Source of the DNA: Cucumis sativus | Lineage: Eukaryota; Streptophyta; Magnoliopsida; Cucurbitales; Cucurbitaceae | NCBI RefSeq assembly: GCF_000004075.3 | Contig: NC_026661.2 | Span: 15,776,307-15,840,306 of the forward strand | Reading direction: 5' to 3' | DNA length: 64,000 bases | Shown: positions 1 through 11,276 of the stretch, piece by piece | Layout of the letters: the number at the start of each line of letters is the position of its first letter | How positions within the stretch are numbered: position 1 is the first letter of the stretch | Program-made: the position numbers and the translations under genes | The notes under the pieces: model-generated | What the model was told of the DNA's origin: nothing | The model's database searches: none | The model's input: only the letters and a program-made list of their open reading frames with translations

Positions 1-1430
1 AAAATCTTTTATGGTTAAAGTATACATTTTTGTGATTAAGTGAGTAGTTTGCGAAACAAGTTGTGCGATAAAAAGAGAGTAAAAGTTTGTTAGTTCAGGT
101 GGAAGGTTTCTTATAGTAAACATATAACCACATGATAAGGTTATTTGCGAGAAATGGTTAAGTGGTTGAAGCTATTCGCAATTTGGGTTAGACGGGAAGC
201 AAGGTCTGACGATAAAAATGTCAAATCTAATTTGACAGGGGTTAACGTGTAAGATTAATAATTTAGACATGACTAGATTGAATATTAAATTTACACGCGT
301 GAAATTTTAATCAGGATTTGACAAACTAAGTTAGTTTAAGGGTTCTATAAATAAGAAAATTTTGGTAAATAAGGAGGGGATGATGAGAGTTTTGTTGAAA
401 TGTTGAAGTGCTACTATTTTAGCCACACAAGAAGAAGAAGGTCTTCTTTAGTAAAGTTTGGTGAGTGACTTTCTTAAATGTTCTTATATTAAAATTTTCT
501 TGTGATTTCTCTTTAATATTTTGAAAGATGCTTTCAAATGAGAAAGTGTTCAATCATGATTTATAATATTAAAGCTTGATTTGATGATTACGATTTCAAT
601 GTTATGAATTGGTTTTCAAACCATTAGTTGATTTCTTGAGATGATGCTAACTTTTATACGCACATAAAGAGTCAAGGCCAACCTGAAGTGTACGGACTAC
701 ATGGTGATAAGAAGTTAATTGGCTTATGTTTTTAAAGGAGCGTATAAAGCTTAGTGGCCTGAGCAACAAGGATGAATCTGTATGTTTTCGGATGTTGTTG
801 ATACAGTAATCAAACATGAGGTAATGAGACCAAACGTAGAGAACGATTCAGGATCCTTGATAAAAGGAATGACTGTTAACTAATGTGTGTTTATATGACA
901 TTGTTATGCTATAAATGTGTTTCTTTTAAGCATAAAAAAAAGGTTTATGCGAAATGAAAGGATTTGAAGTTGTTTATGCGAAATGATGTTTATGAAAATG
1001 TATTGTGAAAGATTTTCATAAAACCTCACAGAGTCTTTTAGACTTACATTTTAAAAATCTATCTTTCAAGATTAGGCGTTTAGGCCAAGTAGAGAAGAAG
1101 GTTGAAGGATTTGCGGTGAGGTGATTCAAGGCGTTTTGAAAATGGTTAAACATTGATTATTTGGTCAAAGTATTGTAATAATGAATGAAACGTCTATTAT
1201 TAATAAAGTTTACGTTTTGGTTTGTATTCACTTTGCTTGGTGTTTCTTTGTCCTTCATTGCGTTTTGAGTGTTAATAATTTAAAAAGAAGTTGAGAATAA
1301 GATTTTGCTATAAGAAAATTTCAAGTTTGTAACAAACTCACATCCTATTCTTACTATTTTGATGTTATCATCGCAGTACGATTTGAGGTATGACAAAATA
1401 TTATTTACCTAGGCTAAAGTTCAATTGAGC

Positions 1431-1474
<44 letters not shown>

Positions 1475-2450
1475 TTTAGCCCAAAGACTAAATATGACCC
1501 AAATTCATATGATTGAGCCTATGGGCCTCGTCCATGGACCAACTCTACAAAATTTGTCAAATTTGCTCCCCTTCCTCAAATAAGCATAATTAATTTATCA
1601 AATTTGTCCCACTTCCTCAAATCAAGCGTAGGCATCCAACCGATAGAAAATTTGAGGAACAAATACTTGAAGTCGACCAACATAAATATAACATCAATAC
1701 AAGTCCAAGTCCACGAAATAAATTTATCTAGAAATCTTGTGTAACCATCGACATTAACTACATTGAAGGTAGGTCATTTGAGTAAAAAATTTAATATAGT
1801 AACTTAGTCATACAACGTGCTTAACTCTACATCACATAAGTACAAAAGAACTGTTGTGCATATATTAGGTGAGATGATGCATTGGAATGATAGGAGGAGT
1901 GGGTTGGGGAGGGTCAAAACTTGGATGCATAGTTTTCGTGTAGAAATGTAAACAAGAGAGAGGAGGAGGACCAGTTCGTATTTGAGTAGAAAAAGAAAGG
2001 GATACATTTTGTGTATACAATAACATACATTCAACAACTTGATTACCCCCCCATCATCTTTTCCAAATTGAAAACAAAAAATTAAAATCTAAAAGGATTT
2101 TGAAAAATATCAACCGAAAAAGTATATTCGATTGGGAATATTAAATGAGTACACCAAAACCAATGAGTATGAGCTGTTAGGTACACCACAGATATGGGAC
2201 CCACAATTGAAACAAATAAAGATGAGATGATAATGATAACGATAACGATAACTTGATAAGGCGACGATAAGTCCTCCCACCAAATATATTTATTTATTTT
2301 AGTATTATTATTTTTTACTTCCCCCAAAGAGAAAAATAAAGATATTTTATTCTTCCGCCTTCTACGGCCATGTCAATTATTACTCCTTTTTTCTTTTAAT
2401 ACATAAAAAGAAAAAAAAAAATGAAAAATCGGATAAGGAAGAAGCGGACT
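1..2450. other. Intergenic, AT-rich, possible decayed LTR sequence
   Basis: No convincing coding exon is seen on either strand. The first 1.4 kb has the look of a worn long terminal repeat or retrotransposon leader: long, moderately AT-rich, no codons conserved. I cannot identify termini or a primer binding site, so this is only a suspicion. A short direct repeat with the core gtttatgcgaaatga occurs twice near 945-985. A second short duplication (tcaaatttg..cc..cttcctcaaat) lies at about 1555-1622. Confidence 0.3.
1431..1472. repeat. Poly-A followed by (AT)n simple repeat
   Basis: An A homopolymer of about 26 bases runs directly into a TA dinucleotide run. This compound microsatellite could be the tail of an old retroposed element, but no element body is recognisable next to it. 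Confidence 0.85.
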
Positions 2451-2489
2451 TCAGTTTTAAAAGAAAAATATATGTGTGTATTGAACCTC

Positions 2490-2497
2490 TATAAAAT
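2490..2497 (+). promoter_or_regulatory. TATA box of the DUF760 gene
   Basis: The string tataaaat lies about 125 bases before the chosen start codon at 2616. A pyrimidine-rich leader (cttccgtactctaac and similar) follows it, as is usual for plant core promoters. It is read from sequence only; the transcription start is not known. Confidence 0.55.
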
Positions 2498-2615
2498 CCC
2501 CATGCACCCTTCCGTACTCTAACTTTTCCAACTCCCGTCTTCAACCCTATCCATTTCCTCTCTGAACTTTTTATCTTCTTCCATTTTCATTGCAGAGCTT
2601 CAACATTCCTGTTGA

Positions 2616-5320
2616 ATGGACCATTGTCTCTCTCTCCATAAATCCTTCCCTCTCATATCTCTTCCCTCTTCTTCTTCTTCTCCCAAATTCAAACCCTATC
2701 TTTCTTCCTTCCGCAAACTCCCGCTTACTTCTAGGTCCTCTTCCTTCCTTGTTCTTGCCAGTACTGGAGCCAGCCACTGTGAGTTCGGCAGTTTGAATAC
2801 TCCTTTGGACCCCAAGTCCTCCGTTGGTAAGCATCTAAGTAGAGTTTTGCAAAATTATAGACACCTCTTTCATGTTTCTGTTGAGGATGAGTTGAAGCTC
2901 TTGGCTGATCACCGTGATGCTGCTCTTCATCGTATGCTGATTTCTGCTCATTCTGATGAAGCCTTGCTTCATAGGTTTGTGTTCTCTATCTAATTATTTT
3001 GGATCCTGTGGTTTAGGATCGATGTTATTCGATTTTGTACGATTTCGGTATCTGGCGGCGCTTTTTTCTGATTCGCTGGATTCTTTCAAATAGCTTCTCC
3101 AATACTTAATCTATTATTGATTTAATCATCGTTTATCGTATTCTTGTTTTCTCTTTGCATTATAGTCACTTAACTGTACGGACTTTCATTGAAGAGAAAT
3201 TAAAATCAGGATATTTTCCTCTGTTTCATTGGTATTTGTGAGATGTAGGAGCAGTTGTTGATTTGGTTGCTTTGTCACATCTTTTATTTGTATATAACTT
3301 TACTTTCTTGATTACTCTATTCTATGTGGTTTGGTTTATATTCCTTTCACTGTGGACAGCTTTGTTGACATGATTGAAGAAGTATTATACTTGGTGATTA
3401 GATCTTTCAAACAGGTGGTTCCTTTCTGGTCAACGGCTTTTGGTTTGAAGAACCTTTACAGATAGCTAGTCTGTGAGACCAAATTGATGAAAATAATTAT
3501 GTGAATAGATTATTACAGAATTCAGGCATAATGAAAGTTCGGGAATCGAAGAACAGAAAGAGAGAGGGGGAGAAGGAAGATTGTTTTACTAAATAACCTT
3601 ATATTGGAAAGAGAAGCGTAATCTTATGGAGATATGGAGTTTTGAGTTATGTTGGGCAATGGGAATGAATGAAAAAGTTGTCCTGACAGTAATTTCTCTA
3701 GATTTAGAAGGTTCAGTTGATTCAAGGGATGTGTATCTCGTTAGTTAGTCTTCTGTTTACAGTTGACTATTTGGAGTCCCTCTCTATGAGTATATAATCT
3801 CAAACAATTGATATTTATACCTTAGACACCTGAATATTAAACTTTTTTCTTTTTCCGTTGAATGAAAGTTTTCTGAGCAAGCTGTTGAGGGGGTTGTAGA
3901 TCTTCTTTTTTTTTTGGGTGGGGGGGCAATACGTTAGGTCTCTCCATCTTTCCCATGTGGGATGAACATTTTTTTGTTAGATGGAGTTCTATCTTCAAAC
4001 CAATTGATAATGGCTCGCCTCTTTTAAAGATTCTGAGATCATCTTTCCAATGTAGGATTATCAAGTAAGAAACAAATATAATTTCAATGATGGGATGAAA
4101 TTCTGAAATTCTGACGAAGGAAAAGATTTCCCAATCCCTCAGAAGTGCAAAAAAAGAAGGTGTTTTAATAGGAAGTAAGATGAGAGATGGCAATATTCTT
4201 AAATTAGTAATTCTACACCTAAACAAGCCAACAAACAAAAAAAACAAGAAAGCTAATAAAGGTTCTTTCCTTGTCACAATAAATGCAGTTGTTTATTTCC
4301 CTCCATATGGTCCAACCCCGGTGATCAGTAGAGTATTAACACTCCCACAAATATATTGAGTGTTGCATTCAAGAATTTAATTCCCTCAAAAGAAGTATTG
4401 ATAGTTCATGGTCAACATTACTAGGCATGCTAAGATTCATTACTAACATATGGTATTTAAATTACTCGTTTTTGAAGTAATATCCATATTTACTGACGTA
4501 TCTTAACCCCAGGAGGATTGCACAATTGAAGGAACACGAGTGCCAAATAGCAGTTCAAGATGTCATGTACATGCTCATTTTCTATAGATTTTCTGAAATC
4601 AGAGTTAATTTGGTACCCAAGCTCTCTAGATGTGTATATAATGGAAGACTAGAAATTTTGCCATGCAAAGACTGGGAACTGGAGTCCATTTACGAGTTAG
4701 AGGTTCTTGGGATGATTAAAGAACACATAACCACAGTGATTGGTTTGAGAGCAGATTCGAGTGTCACGGACAACTGGGCTATGACTAACATTAGACAAGC
4801 ACATCTGGGCCGTGTTTACGTGGCCTCCATCTTATATGGCTACTTCTTGAAGTCTGCTATATTGAGGCATCACTTGGAGCAAAAACTAGCCATACCTAAC
4901 ACACACCGTAATGGTGGTCATCCGAAAACTTTCCTCCAGTTCCCTGAGATGTGTCTTTATGGATTTAGAAATCTTCTCTCCGGTCGCCTTAGTAACATGC
5001 TATCAGTGCCTCACAACCAAGTGTTGAGCAGCAGCCAGGAGACGGAGCCAGAGAAGTTAAAGCGTTTCTTGACAGGATTTGATTCCGAGGCATTGCAGAG
5101 ATGTGCAAAGCTGAAATCTAAGGAAGCCTTGAATCTGATTGAGAACCATAGTTACGCATTGCTGGGAAATGAGGAAGTCGGTTTTTTCGAGAACAATGAG
5201 GTGATAGTGACTTCATTCTCAAGCTTGAAGAGATTGGTATTAGAGGCTGTTGCTTTTGGCTCTTTCCTTTGGGATGCAGAGGAGTATGTTGACACCATTT
5301 ATAAGCTTAAGGAGAACTAA
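2616..5320 (+). CDS. UV-B-induced-like DUF760 protein, chloroplast-type, 388 aa
   Basis: Two coding exons are seen: 2616-2974 and 4513-5320, with a GT-AG intron of 1,538 bases. The split codon gives an Arg, and the join reads EALLHR-RIAQLKEHEC without gap. The start is the first ATG after an in-frame TGA at 2613. Residues 1 to about 50 are Ser/Leu/Pro-rich with few acidic residues, as expected for a chloroplast transit peptide. The body contains the family's typical blocks around QDVMYMLIFYRFSEIR, KDWELESI and GRVYVASILYGYFLKSA. It ends with a helical region rich in Glu and Leu. From memory it matches the Arabidopsis At3g17800 / At1g48450 group (DUF760), named for UV-B induction; the biochemical role is unknown. 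Length fits the family. The intron holds no convincing gene. Confidence 0.88.
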
Positions 5321-7400
5321 TCCAGTAAGGTATTTTCGTAGATATAATAACGCTTTCTCTGTATATAGGATGAGTTAAAGACACGTTTTCCAGGAAAAAT
5401 TCACCATTTGTATATAATATCTATATATATAATTTCCTATGAATCTGAGATTGTGAGTTCTTTTAAGTAATTGTTACACATGAATGCTTGAGTTATTTGC
5501 CACGTAAGCGGATTTGGTTTTCTTATTGTCTTTAAACACAAGACGTTTGAAGCATTGACAAAACTTGGGAGAATGTGAATCTTGAAAATTGAAAATAGAT
5601 AATTTGGGAGTATCTAATGAGTCAATTTCCGCTTTGATTATTTAAGATGAGGGGCTTTGAAAAAAATGCAATGTGTATTGTTGACTATTTAAGCTACTTC
5701 TTTCAAATTAGATTCTGATTATTTACCGTAGCTGATATTATGTTTTAAGTAGGGTTATTTTTAAATATGTGAAAACCAAACATTTACTTCAAAATCTATC
5801 AATATCATTGATAAAAATAAATTGTCACTTGAAATTATTTTATTATTTAGAAAACAATTAATTAATTTGTGGGAGGAAAGGAAATGCTAAAGTTAAATCC
5901 AAATTATAAACAGAACAGGTTAAAATGTGTCCAAATCTTATGAAAAGAACAAAATTGATTTTTTAAAACTGTTTCTGTTTTCGTTTGAGAAGTTTGAAAA
6001 AGAGGAAAAGGAAAAAAGGAAAAAAGGAAAAAGAAAAGGCAGAATAAATTTAAAACTTGTGTTCTTTTTGATTGAGTATAGAGTAGCTTGGAGTGATGAA
6101 ATATATAGTGTACAGTATCTCCTATTAAGCATGCACGTCAAAATTTAAAAAATTCAAAATCAATAGTACCCTCACTTTCTTTTGTGCAAGACCTTATAAG
6201 ACTACTAGTCCTTTTCGTGTTTAAGCCATACTATGGCATATATTAGGAAAAATTAGCCTAAATATTTTGAAGCTTCTTGAAATTTTGTCAATGAAGACAT
6301 TTTACTGTCTCGTTTAAGTTTGGGAGGCGGGGATGAGAGTATTTGAAAGTTGTATGTGGGCAAAATTGGTCAATTAATGTGTATATGTGCTGGGCATATA
6401 GTAGCTGCAAAGTAGTAATTAGAGAGCAGTAGGAAACTATACTACACAAAAGGATAAGCTGAGAAGTGATCGTCTTTGTGCTTGACCTTGATGTTGGAAG
6501 TGAGTGTGATATTAAGGACCATCTCGAGATAAGGAAAAACTGCCATACTCATGTCCACTGTTGAGGAATACTTTTGTTTTCTTTGGTTGAGGACAAGCAA
6601 AGTTTCTAATTTTTCATTCTCTAGTTGTTCTTTCACTTTGAAATCGCTCAGAGCTTTAAGGAACATGGATTTCATATATCAACCAACCTATTTGAATCTA
6701 TAAAAGGTATGAGAAAATCATTAATGATACATCAATTCAAGATTTTGAAGGAAAAGTGACTCTTATTGTAATGATTTACATGTGAAATAATTGATAATAT
6801 AATTATTTCTTTTGATGGTTTTTACATATTATGGTTACAATTTTGAGTTTTTAATTTGTGTGCAACTATAGATCTAAAATTAATTTTAGAACTAAAAATA
6901 TTTTTATTTAGATGTTGAAAAAAAAAAAAAGATTTGGATTTGTTGTGCTTCTACAAGGTTTCGAGGTTTTATTTTTCTTTAAGTTTTATGTGATTTCATT
7001 ATGTTCTCCAATGAATGTATGTTTGAGTTAGAACGTTGTGTTAATTTTTTGAAACAATCTCCAAATGTAATTTAGTATTGAGGTTGCATCAAATTTTGTT
7101 TTCAAAACAATGATCTTTCATAGACCAAACAATATTCGACATTTGGTTTTAACAAAAACAACTTAGAATGCATGAAAGTTCTTCAAAACACTAGAATCAA
7201 GTATCTTTAATTCGTAGAGTGACATTCATGTTAAGAAATATTGATTTAATCTTAGAGAGCCTTAGCTTTAGTTGTGAATGCTTTCCACAAGATCATTATC
7301 TCCATTGTTTCTATATTTCTACTTACCTTTGTTTTTGGCTTCTTTTGCAATTTTACTATTTTGAGTTATTTACACTTGTAACTCTCATAATACACACGAT
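5321..7400. other. Intergenic, nothing recognised
   Basis: The 3' flank of the DUF760 gene is followed by about 2 kb of AT-rich DNA. It contains an A/G-rich stretch near 5990-6040 and no convincing exon. Short open frames here are low-complexity and lack family motifs. Confidence 0.6.
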
Positions 7401-7429
7401 AAGAAATTAGGAATCTTCTTATGTTGACC

Positions 7430-8250
7430 TGCATCAACATGGATACCTAAATACGTTAGAAAAAGATCTCTCAACATACGTGGAGATGTTAAGAAGGAAG
7501 TCAACAGTAATACGTTGAGGGAGGAATTTTCAACGCGCAAACGAGAAGGCGTCATTGTCGACGGATAGAGAATGTGAAAAATAGGTCATTATGACATCCC
7601 ATTCAAGGTTGGGAGAATGGCATTCCCGATGCGGCATCAGGAGAAGGTTTCCCTAACACATTGCTCACGACATCGGGGGACGGGCATCATTCTCAACGCC
7701 CTATATGTGTTGGGAGATATTTTTAATATATATTTTTTTAATTATTATATTCAATTTTTTTATCTTGCTTTGCTCTTCTTTTCGGTTTTGATTCGATTTA
7801 AGTTGAATAAAATTTTAAAAAGTAACTAACACAAAATTAATAACAATTTATTAAAATACCAAATTGTAATTTATATTAGAAAATGAATGTTAACATCAAA
7901 CAAATACAATTATTTTTTTAAGAAATTACATAAAAAAGGAAAAATACATTATCTTTTAATTGTTGCGGACGTCATATTTCTACAAGTCTACACATACAAT
8001 AACATAAAAGTAAATTTAGATATATATAACCGATAACAAATTAAACAACTTAAAAGTTGAAAAATACGTATCACATGTAAGTGTTCAAGGTCCTTTTTGT
8101 GTCTGACTCATTTCCTCAATCATCTTCTTCATTTCTTTCATTTGTCAGGCATGAACTTTTGAAGAGATAGAAGTCATAGCTAGCGAAAGATTTTACGGAA
8201 CAATTCCTCAATTTAATTTGAGAATCTCAAAATACCAATACATTGATAAA
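7430..8250. mobile_element. Possible CACTA (En/Spm) remnant with CAACG-type repeats
   Basis: Between 7430 and 7720 short words such as acgttgag, tcaacgcg and ctcaacgcc recur in both orientations. That is the style of subterminal repeats of CACTA elements in plant genomes. On the minus strand at about 8190-8100 a short frame reads with the core EMKKMIEEMSQTQK after a stop. This resembles the coiled-coil tail of plant transposase-associated proteins. No CACTA terminus or target duplication was located. The call is an inference from two weak signals. Confidence 0.3.
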
Positions 8251-8587
8251 ATAATAAAGAAACTAATTTTCTTATTTTAACATAAAGACTAAGCATGCTT
8301 TCTAATTATAGATTAGAGAAAGAAAAACTTACATAGTTTGACGCTTCTAAATCTACAAAAACTTCAAATCGAGACACCATCCATGAGATACGTTTCTATC
8401 CTCTAGAATGAGATTAGTTTGTGAAAATCAATTGGGATAAGAAAAATGTTTAGAGAGAAACTATTTGCAGAGAGCAAAAACATAGGTTTTATTTTATTTA
8501 AAAAAATTGCTTTTCTTTTGCATATTTATAACTCATTTTACTGAAGGAGTAAGAGAAAATCACGAGTTTCTATTAATTTTAAAAATA

Positions 8588-10246
8588 TTAAATTAATAGA
8601 AATTTCAAACCTATTAAAGGAGAATGGGTAAAAATTTCAAATATTAAATTAATAGATTTAGTTAGAGTCTTCAAGGAACACTTAGCTCCCATTAGTGATG
8701 GGTCTCCATGGAGTATGATTGTTTTCTCCCCCATCATAAAAACGATCGATCTTGATGGCCAGTGTATCCCTATGAATCCTATTGAACACAACCGGGGGAT
8801 GCCCAAAATTACATACAACTGTTCCAAATTAATTGCCCAAGAAGTTAGGCTTGATAGTCACTTTGGTGAACACCAATTCTACCCTTGTGCATATTCCTTG
8901 CACGGATATGGCTGTTCCATCACCGGTTGTTACTTCAAACTGTTGGGATATGATTGTTTCATCACCAATTGTTACTCCAAACTGTTGGATCCTCCCATCA
9001 CTAGTAAGTTTAATTTCTAAACAATATTCTCATGAATGGAGTTGTGCATGGCTTCACTGTCGATCAAAGTCACCGCATCTCTCCCTTTGATTTTTCCCTT
9101 TAATTTTATGGTCCCCTTTGTCGGAAAAATCATGTAAGGACCTTAAAGAGATTTTCGTGTCTTCTTCCAACTCCATTTTTTTTAGCTCCACGACTTCATT
9201 TGCTTCTGGTTCGACTTCTCCTTCTTCCTCGAATTCCACTTCGTCATTCGTAATACATAACATTAACTCTCTGTTCTCTCTCACCTTACAAACCACTTTT
9301 TGTTACATGTAAAAGTAGCTCCTTATCAAGCCTCATTCATAACTCACTATCTGAAAGCCTCTTAGTCGACACCTCCCCTTTCATGAAATTTCTTGGTTCT
9401 CTCTTTACAAAATTTCCACATGTGTTTTGGGCCTCTTTATCTTTTAGTTCAAACTTTTTACCTTGATTGGTATGGGCCTTTCCCAATTGAGCTTCTTTTC
9501 TTGGGTCATGGAACCCTAATTCACTTATAACAAGTTTGACGGCTATATTTATGCCATTCATCAATTGGGCTTCCCTCATACATTCCTCTAAATTCTTAGG
9601 GTGTCGACTCATCACCTTTGCCCTCAATTTCAGCGACAACCTTGTCACAAAGGCATCCATCAAGATGCTTTCTACCATTTCTAAAAAAGGGAGCTGAGTC
9701 ATTCAAAATTTTTTTTTCAGGCAATCTTCATGCGAGTCATCTTGTTGAATTCAGATTAATCTTGCTCCTAAGCTACCTTCCCCCGCTGGTTGTAAGTGGT
9801 CGAACATCCTTTGCTTGAAATCTTCCCATGATTTGACCTTCTTCTAATTATTACTTCAACGAAACCAATTGACTTCATCTTGCCCGAAGCTCACCACTGC
9901 TACCTTCACCTTTTCATTGTTGACTAAATCATTTATGTCGAAGAAGTGTTTAGCTTGATACACCCAAGATTCCAGGTTCATTCCATTGAAGATCAACATT
10001 TCCAATTTTTTGTATTTGCTCTTCCAATGTTGCCTTTTCCATCACCAATTCATTTTCTTCTTCATCCATCTTTCCTTTCTTCTTTAACACGGAGACATTC
10101 AAAGTACCTGATTTCTCCTTCTTTTTCTCCCCAATGTCTTCAATAAGTCGTTCCATTCCCTTTTTCAATCCTTCTAGCAACTCTTTTAACTCCTTAATCT
10201 CCTTTTCACTAGATTCTATCCTCTCTTCTAGTTGCTTCTAAGCCAT
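8588..10246 (-). pseudogene. Ty3/gypsy gag-protease remnant
   Basis: Read on the minus strand, gag starts at 10246 (ATG GCT followed at once by TAG) and continues as a coiled coil around KQLEERIESSEKEIKELKEL. The capsid-type core reads ESWVYQAKHFFDIND then KVKVAVVSFGQDEVNW. A later gag block includes FVTRLSLKLRAKVMSRHPK and LEECMREAQLMNG. Then comes an acidic linker with SLRSL, and a retropepsin region with LIDSEAMHNSIH followed by GIHWPSRSIVF and GDPSLMGAKCSLKTL. Several stops and frame changes break it. The protease Asp is kept, but the usual Asp-Ser-Gly is Asp-Ser-Glu (9053-9061). No reverse transcriptase or integrase follows, so the element is truncated. Family naming rests on recalled plant gypsy gag patterns. 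Confidence 0.82.
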
Positions 10247-10640
10247 GGACCTTGTTTTCCTCAGGATGTTAAGGCTAAAATTCCCAACAAGACAAAACAG
10301 AGGCAACACTTCGCTATACTATATTGATTTGTAGAAATCAAAATGTTTCACGAACTTATACCAACAGTCCAGAAAAGAGAAAACAACAAGAATAATAATC
10401 AACCCCTTGAAGAAGGTTGGAAACTTTTCCTATGAAGGCTATCAAATCTTTCACCCAAAAAGAAAACATAAAACCTAAAAACAACATTCTCCAAAACATT
10501 ATCTATAAATACCCAATTCCCACAGTGAGTCCTTAATGTTGTTTTCTTTCTCTCTGTTCCCTAATTTACCATCAACATAGTCAAATCCCTTTTCTGCCCC
10601 TTTTCTTATATGTATGTAATATTGGAGGCCTAACAAAGTG
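10247..10640. other. Leader region upstream of the gypsy gag remnant
   Basis: On the minus strand this lies 5' of the broken gag. A string reading tggtataagttcgtg on the minus strand (near 10350-10365) could be a decayed primer binding site. No LTR pair was found, so LTR borders are not called. Confidence 0.3.
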
Positions 10641-10885
10641 GTCGTTGTACAAGTTGATCATTATATATGATCTTCATAGGAGCTTCGTTGGTGGTCGTGG
10701 TTATCAACCAAAGAGTTAGTAAGGTAAATTGTCATAGGTGGTTGTCACCAGAGTGAATCTTCAAAAGTGATTGTCACACTTGAACGCCAAAGGTGGTGGC
10801 CGTCCAAGTTGATCACTAGAGGTGGTCTTTGTTGGGGTTGGTTGTCTTGAAGTAAATGTCATCATAACTCATAGATGGTTGGTTG
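10640..10885. repeat. Degenerate GGTGGT-containing tandem repeats
   Basis: Diverged copies of a 30-40-base unit with cores like ggtggtcgt, gttgatca and ggttgtc recur about six times. Spacing is irregular. It looks like an old minisatellite or LTR-internal repeat between the gypsy remnant and the GAUT8 promoter. Confidence 0.45.
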
Positions 10886-11093
10886 TCAATACGTAAAAAT
10901 AGAAAAATTGAACTTTTGATTTTGAGATTGATAATACAAATCAACCGAGTATAAAGGTTTGGGCTAAATGTAGTCTTCTTTTCTTATATGAAAAACAAAT
11001 ATAAATCAATTATGACTAAACATGGTTTCTTTTAAGAGATAACAATAATTTAACATGTCGATGAAAGCAAATTGATGCGATAGCTAAAAAGAC

Positions 11094-11102
11094 TATATAT
11101 AT
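11094..11102 (+). promoter_or_regulatory. TATA box of the GAUT8-like gene
   Basis: tatatatat lies about 180 bases before the start codon at 11277. A (CT)n-(CA)n compound microsatellite at about 11184-11215 lies between them in the presumed leader. The pyrimidine-rich leader is typical of plant promoters. The transcription start is not mapped. Confidence 0.5.
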
Positions 11103-11276
11103 TACTTTGATAGAGATACCTTCAATGACGCGCTTTTCAATTGTCTGTTCACATTAAACACTGTCTCTTAGTTGGATCCCATACTCTCTCTCTCTCTCTC
11201 TCACACACACACAAACTCCCACAGATCTCCTCCTTCTCTCCTCTCTTTCTTCAACCTTTCTCTCACACACCCAACA

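Noticed and set aside
3837..4277. Open frame of 146 codons on the minus strand inside the DUF760 intron
   Set aside because: Low-complexity, Phe/Leu/Ile-rich and ending in a Lys run read from poly-T; no family motif; lies in a clean intron.
11172..11276. Longer N-terminus for the GAUT8-type protein from an upstream in-frame ATG
   Set aside because: The extra residues are encoded by a CT/CA microsatellite, and the family's N-terminus matches MAN... at 11277.
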